DNA of 15,800 bases, from NCBI GenBank assembly GCA_964424715.1, contig CAYRJW010000032.1, positions 1-15,800 of the forward strand. The letters run 5' to 3'. The notes beneath the pieces were generated by a model. That model searched no databases. It was given only the letters and a program-made list of their open reading frames with translations, and was not told the origin of the DNA. The DNA is from JAMHZE01 sp964424715. Its GTDB lineage: Bacteria; Pseudomonadota; Alphaproteobacteria; Rickettsiales; UBA8987. The position numbers were made by a program, and so were the translations under genes. Positions 12,654-15,800 of this stretch are shown one piece after another (the stretch's first letter is position 1; the number at the start of each line of letters is the position of its first letter).

Positions 12654-13480
12654 TTTAAATTATCAATTAATCTTGTTTTGTCTATCCACGCGGCTGCGAA
12701 AACCCTTGTTTTATCAGTCGCTTTAGTGGTTTGTTCCAGCGTATCTTCTTCTCTGGCCTCAATATAATCGATTTTTGAGAATCCACTATCTAATAAATCT
12801 TTTTGGGCTTTTTCTAAAGTTTTTTCGATATTGGCGTTGCCATTTTTTATTTCAGCCAGCGCATTTTTTAATATTACGTTCAGTTTGCCGGCTATAAGGC
12901 GCTGTTCTGGAGTAAGGTATTTATTGCGGGAACTCATGGCTAGGCCGTCCGGCTCGCGGATTATAGGTGCTCCGATAATCTTTATATTCGGAAAATTTTC
13001 TTTGAGGATGAATAATTGCTGAAAATCCTTTTCGCCGAATATGGCGATATCGGGTTTTACTATATCGAATAATTTGCCTACCACCTGCACCACACCGGCG
13101 AAATGACCGGGGCGGAATTTGCCGCAGAGAATGTCTGACTTGTTTATTTTTATGTCTGGGCTGGTGGTGTCGTTTCCATATATCTCATCTGCTGAAGGTA
13201 GAAAAACGCCGTTACAGTTAACAGTTTCCAGCAATTTTATATCCTGTTCCTCGGTGCGGGGATATTTGCTGAAATCTTCGTTCGGGCCGAACTGGGTTGG
13301 ATTCACGAAAATGCTGCTGATAACAAATCCGGCATGCTGTTTGCCGAGTTCGATAAGCGATAAATGGCCACGATGCAGCGCGCCCATAGTGGGTGCGAAC
13401 GCCACCAAAGGTATTTTGGCTTGACTCTTGGCGTGCGAGATGAAATTAATAATTTCCTGTTTGGTCTTTGCAATAAACAT
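12650..13480 (-). CDS. panC: Pantothenate synthetase
   Basis: PanC joins pantoate and beta-alanine with ATP to make pantothenate, the CoA precursor (EC 6.3.2.1). The 276-residue protein shows APTMGALHRGHLSLI (29-43) with the nucleotide-binding His36 and His39, FVNPTQFGPNEDFSKYPRT (58-76), CGKFRPGHFAGVVQVV (about 118-133), GEKDFQQL (about 148-155) and the KMSKS-like MSSRNKYL (about 180-187). The ATG (13478-13480) touches the ATG of zapE on the other strand, leaving no intergenic base and no SD. A possible promoter is TTGTGA (13530-13535), 16 bases, TAATAT (13508-13513), lying inside zapE. The 3' end overlaps tyrS by ATGA. It heads the panC-tyrS-rsmD-clpB run. panB and panD are not in the window. 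Confidence 0.95.
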   Translation of the reverse strand: MFIAKTKQEIINFISHAKSQAKIPLVAFAPTMGALHRGHLSLIELGKQHAGFVISSIFVNPTQFGPNEDFSKYPRTEEQDIKLLETVNCNGVFLPSADEIYGNDTTSPDIKINKSDILCGKFRPGHFAGVVQVVGKLFDIVKPDIAIFGEKDFQQLFILKENFPNIKIIGAPIIREPDGLAMSSRNKYLTPEQRLIAGKLNVILKNALAEIKNGNANIEKTLEKAQKDLLDSGFSKIDYIEAREEDTLEQTTKATDKTRVFAAAWIDKTRLIDNLK

Positions 13481-13535
13481 ATGAAAACTGACAAAAATTT
13501 GCCGCTCATATTAGACTATCAAGCCCTTATCACAA
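13421..13535. promoter_or_regulatory. Overlapping divergent promoters of panC and zapE
   Basis: The two start codons form CATATG (13478-13483), so each promoter must lie inside the other gene. Candidates are TTGACT-N18-ATTAAT (13421-13450, plus strand) for zapE, and TTGTGA-N16-TAATAT (13535-13508, minus strand) for panC. Both would give leaders of about 20-25 nt without an SD. They are moderate matches only. Confidence 0.35.
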
Positions 13536-14605
13536 GCAAAAAAATTGCTGACGACAAGGCGCAGGCCAGCGTTGTTTTCAAGCTCGCAAGGCTGACGCAG
13601 GGTTTTCAGAAATATTACGATAACCGGAAGAGCCTTTTGAGAAGGCTGCTTGGAACTGCCAGTAAGCCCAAAGGGCTATATATTTATGGCGGGGTAGGGC
13701 GCGGGAAATCTATGCTGATGGATATGTTCCTGAAGAATATCGATAGTGAGATACCCACCACCCGCTCGCATTTCCACGCTTTTATGAGTGATGTTCACAC
13801 TAAAATAAAAGAGTGGCACGACAGGAAGCTGGAGGATAAATATCCGGATGTGATAAAGTTCGTGGCCGGTGAGATCGCGGCCAGCGGTGCTTTACTCTGT
13901 TTTGACGAGATGCAGATAAATGATATCGCTGATGCCATGATAATCGGCCGCCTGTTCGAGGCGCTGATGGAAAATGATATTGTGATAGTGGCAACCTCTA
14001 ACCGTCACCCGGATGAACTTTACAAAGATGGCCTGCAACGAGACAGGTTCCTGCCATTCATAGAGATGTTCAAAAATGAAATGGATATCGTTGAACTGAA
14101 AAGCCCGACAGATTACCGCCTGCTGCACATAGAAAAACTGAAACAGACATGGTACACCCCGCTTGGTATCGGTTCCAGCGCATTCATCGAAGGCGCATAT
14201 CAGGAACTAACCGGCGGCGGTTCTTCCAAGCCGAAAACGATAGAGGTGCGCGGCCGCCATATCCACGCGCTGAAATCCTCCGGCGATGTGGGCTTTTTCT
14301 CATTCAAGGAATTATGTGATGCGAATCTGGGCTCGGAAGATTACATGGAAATATCCCGTCAGTTCAGCACTATTTTAATAAACGGTATTCCGAAGTTAAA
14401 GCGGGATGATTATAATCTCGCCATCCGTTTTACAAAATTAATAGATCAGTTATACGAACATAAATGCAAACTGATAGTAACCGCTGAAGTGCAGCCCGCA
14501 GAGCTTTATACGCAGGGCGAGCAATCATTCGAGTTCGGAAGGACTGTATCAAGGCTGGTGGAGATGCAGAGCAAGAAATATCTGGAACTGGAGCATAAGA
14601 GCTAA
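13481..14605 (+). CDS. zapE: ZapE/AFG1-family ATPase
   Basis: ZapE (YhcM; AFG1/LACE1 family) is an AAA-type ATPase. In E. coli it associates with the FtsZ ring; the mitochondrial homologues act in turnover of respiratory-chain proteins. The 374 residues starting at ATG 13481 include Walker A GGVGRGKS (70-77), the family motif SHFHAFM (96-102), Walker B LLCFDEMQINDIADA (138-152) and the sensor/arginine region ATSNRHPDELYKDGLQRDRF (171-190). An in-frame ATG at 13364 would add 39 residues, but these lie antisense to the start of panC and do not resemble the family, so the inner ATG is preferred. No SD is visible. The gene is alone on the plus strand and converges on the aminotransferase at 14640. 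Confidence 0.93.
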   Translation: MKTDKNLPLILDYQALITSKKIADDKAQASVVFKLARLTQGFQKYYDNRKSLLRRLLGTASKPKGLYIYGGVGRGKSMLMDMFLKNIDSEIPTTRSHFHAFMSDVHTKIKEWHDRKLEDKYPDVIKFVAGEIAASGALLCFDEMQINDIADAMIIGRLFEALMENDIVIVATSNRHPDELYKDGLQRDRFLPFIEMFKNEMDIVELKSPTDYRLLHIEKLKQTWYTPLGIGSSAFIEGAYQELTGGGSSKPKTIEVRGRHIHALKSSGDVGFFSFKELCDANLGSEDYMEISRQFSTILINGIPKLKRDDYNLAIRFTKLIDQLYEHKCKLIVTAEVQPAELYTQGEQSFEFGRTVSRLVEMQSKKYLELEHKS

Positions 14606-14639
14606 TTATTCAATTTTCCAGAATGACAGTAGGGGGGGG

Positions 14640-15800
14640 TTAGCTTAATTTACTAACAGCCTCAGCGATCCTTTCGAGTGCGCGTTTCAATATCTCATCG
14701 CTGGTTGCGTAGGATATCCTGAAGAATCCTTCTGCGCCGAAAGCAATACCGGGAACAACTGCAACTAAATAATCTTCCAGCAGGTAGGCGGCGAAGTCGT
14801 TGTCGTTGGTTATTACTTTGCCGTTGGCGGTCTTTTTGCCGTAGAGGGCTTTGCAGCCGGGGAATACGTAGAAGGCGCCTTCGGGGTTGTTGCAGGTTAA
14901 GCCGGGGATAGCGCGCAGGCCGTTCACCAGAAGATCGCGGCGGCGTTTGAACATTTCATTGTTTGGGGCGATGAAATCCTGAACGCCGTTCAGTGCTTCA
15001 ACAGCGGCAGCTTGTGAAATTGAGGACGGGTTTGAGGTGCTTTGGGATTGAATAACGCTCATGGCTTTTATAAGCTCTACCGGGCCGGCAGCGTAACCGA
15101 TACGCCAGCCTGTCATGGAATAGGCTTTGGAAACGCCGTTGCAGGTGAGGGTGCGGTCTTTCAGTTTTGGCTCGACCTGGGCGATGGTGTAGAATTTGAA
15201 GCCATCGTAATTAACGTGCTCGTAAATATCATCGCTTAGAATATAAACATGCGGGTTTTCAAGTAGAACTTCGGCGATGGCTTTCAGTTCGCTTTTATCA
15301 TAGGCGGCACCTGTAGGGTTGCTTGGGGAATTTAATATCAGCCATTTTGTTTTCGGGGTGATAGCTTTTTTAAGCTGTTCGGCCTTCATTTTAAAGCCGT
15401 TAGCTTCGGTACATTCAACAAAAACCGATGTGCCGTTGCCGAGCGCCACGATATCCGGGTATGATACCCAGTATGGAGCAGGGATTATCACCTCATCGTT
15501 CTGATTAAGGGTTGCCAGTAACGCATTGTAAATAACCTGTTTTCCACCTGTGCCGACGGTTATGTTGGCAGGCGTATATTCAAGGCCGTTCTCTCTTTTG
15601 AATTTTTCTACGATGGCTTTTTTAAGTGCCGGAGTGCCATCCACAGCGGTATATTTGGTCTCGCCTTTATCAATGGCAAGTTTAGCGGCGTTCTTAATGT
15701 TTATTGGCGTATCAAAATCAGGTTCGCCAGCACCAAGGCCGATAATGTCCTTGCCGGCTGCTTTAAGCTCAGCAGCTTTTGCAGTAACTGCAAGGGTTGG
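14640..15800 (-). CDS. aatA: Class I aspartate aminotransferase (5' end off right edge)
   Basis: This PLP-dependent fold type I aminotransferase probably interconverts aspartate and oxaloacetate (EC 2.6.1.1); some relatives also use prephenate. The frame is open to the right edge, giving 386 visible residues. The first visible residues PTLAVTAKAAELKAAGKDI match a point about 10-15 residues into family members, so only the extreme N-terminus is missing. Visible motifs are GLGAGEPDFDTP (about 21-32), TKYTAVDGTPALK, NSPSNPTGAAY (Asn at the PLP ring), SDDIYEHVNYDG (Asp/Tyr of the cofactor site), and the Schiff-base lysine in NGVSKAYSMTGWRIGYAAGP, at visible residue 225 (codon 15126-15128). The C-terminal FRISYATS carries the carboxylate-binding Arg. 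The stop follows a run of eight G and faces the zapE stop 34 bp away. Confidence 0.94.
   Translation of the reverse strand, partial: PTLAVTAKAAELKAAGKDIIGLGAGEPDFDTPINIKNAAKLAIDKGETKYTAVDGTPALKKAIVEKFKRENGLEYTPANITVGTGGKQVIYNALLATLNQNDEVIIPAPYWVSYPDIVALGNGTSVFVECTEANGFKMKAEQLKKAITPKTKWLILNSPSNPTGAAYDKSELKAIAEVLLENPHVYILSDDIYEHVNYDGFKFYTIAQVEPKLKDRTLTCNGVSKAYSMTGWRIGYAAGPVELIKAMSVIQSQSTSNPSSISQAAAVEALNGVQDFIAPNNEMFKRRRDLLVNGLRAIPGLTCNNPEGAFYVFPGCKALYGKKTANGKVITNDNDFAAYLLEDYLVAVVPGIAFGAEGFFRISYATSDEILKRALERIAEAVSKLS

Noticed and set aside
13364..13480. 39-residue N-terminal extension of zapE
   Set aside because: It lies antisense to the conserved N-terminus of panC, does not resemble ZapE, and the family-like sequence begins at the ATG 13481.

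Overview
The window reads as ordinary chromosome of a moderately low-GC alphaproteobacterium that probably lives freely or facultatively with a host. It keeps pantothenate synthesis (panC), branched-chain aminotransferase, riboflavin synthesis (ribH) and cytochrome c maturation (ccmC). Clues for Alphaproteobacteria are the ribH-nusB pair, an OmpR-type regulator next to ilvE, a TyrRS of the alphaproteobacterial type (LLTTSSGAKMGKT and YWRNTEDKDVGRFLKLF motifs), and short palindromic intergenic repeats. I cannot name the genus. No tRNA, rRNA, CRISPR array, transposase or phage gene was seen.

Layout, left to right. Positions 1-3195 (minus strand) hold a compact run read as ribH, nusB, ccmC, a Pro/Gln/Met-rich lipoprotein and acs; acs leaves the window. 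A good sigma70 promoter sits just upstream of ribH. Positions 3442-3777 (plus) hold the DNA-binding protein HU with its own promoter, Shine-Dalgarno site and terminator. A hairpin-rich gap of about 250 bp follows. Positions 4030-5691 hold a divergent pair, an OmpR/PhoB-family response regulator (minus) and ilvE (plus). Positions 5851-7996 (minus) hold three exported proteins: an EF-hand protein, a small secreted protein loosely resembling the DUF2946 type, and a His-rich outer-membrane barrel. Positions 8066-13480 (minus) hold a tight operon panC-tyrS-rsmD-clpB, with a possible heat-shock promoter directly before clpB. Positions 13481-14605 (plus) hold the ATPase zapE, whose ATG directly abuts the panC ATG. 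From 14640 to the right edge (minus) lies an aspartate aminotransferase missing only its extreme N-terminus.

Most genes are housekeeping. The least explained parts are: the envelope trio with its His-rich segments and a hairpin over a start codon; three different palindromic intergenic repeats, two of which show compensatory stem changes between inverted copies; a charged insertion of roughly 35-40 residues in TyrRS; and the zero-spacing CAT|ATG divergent start between panC and zapE.
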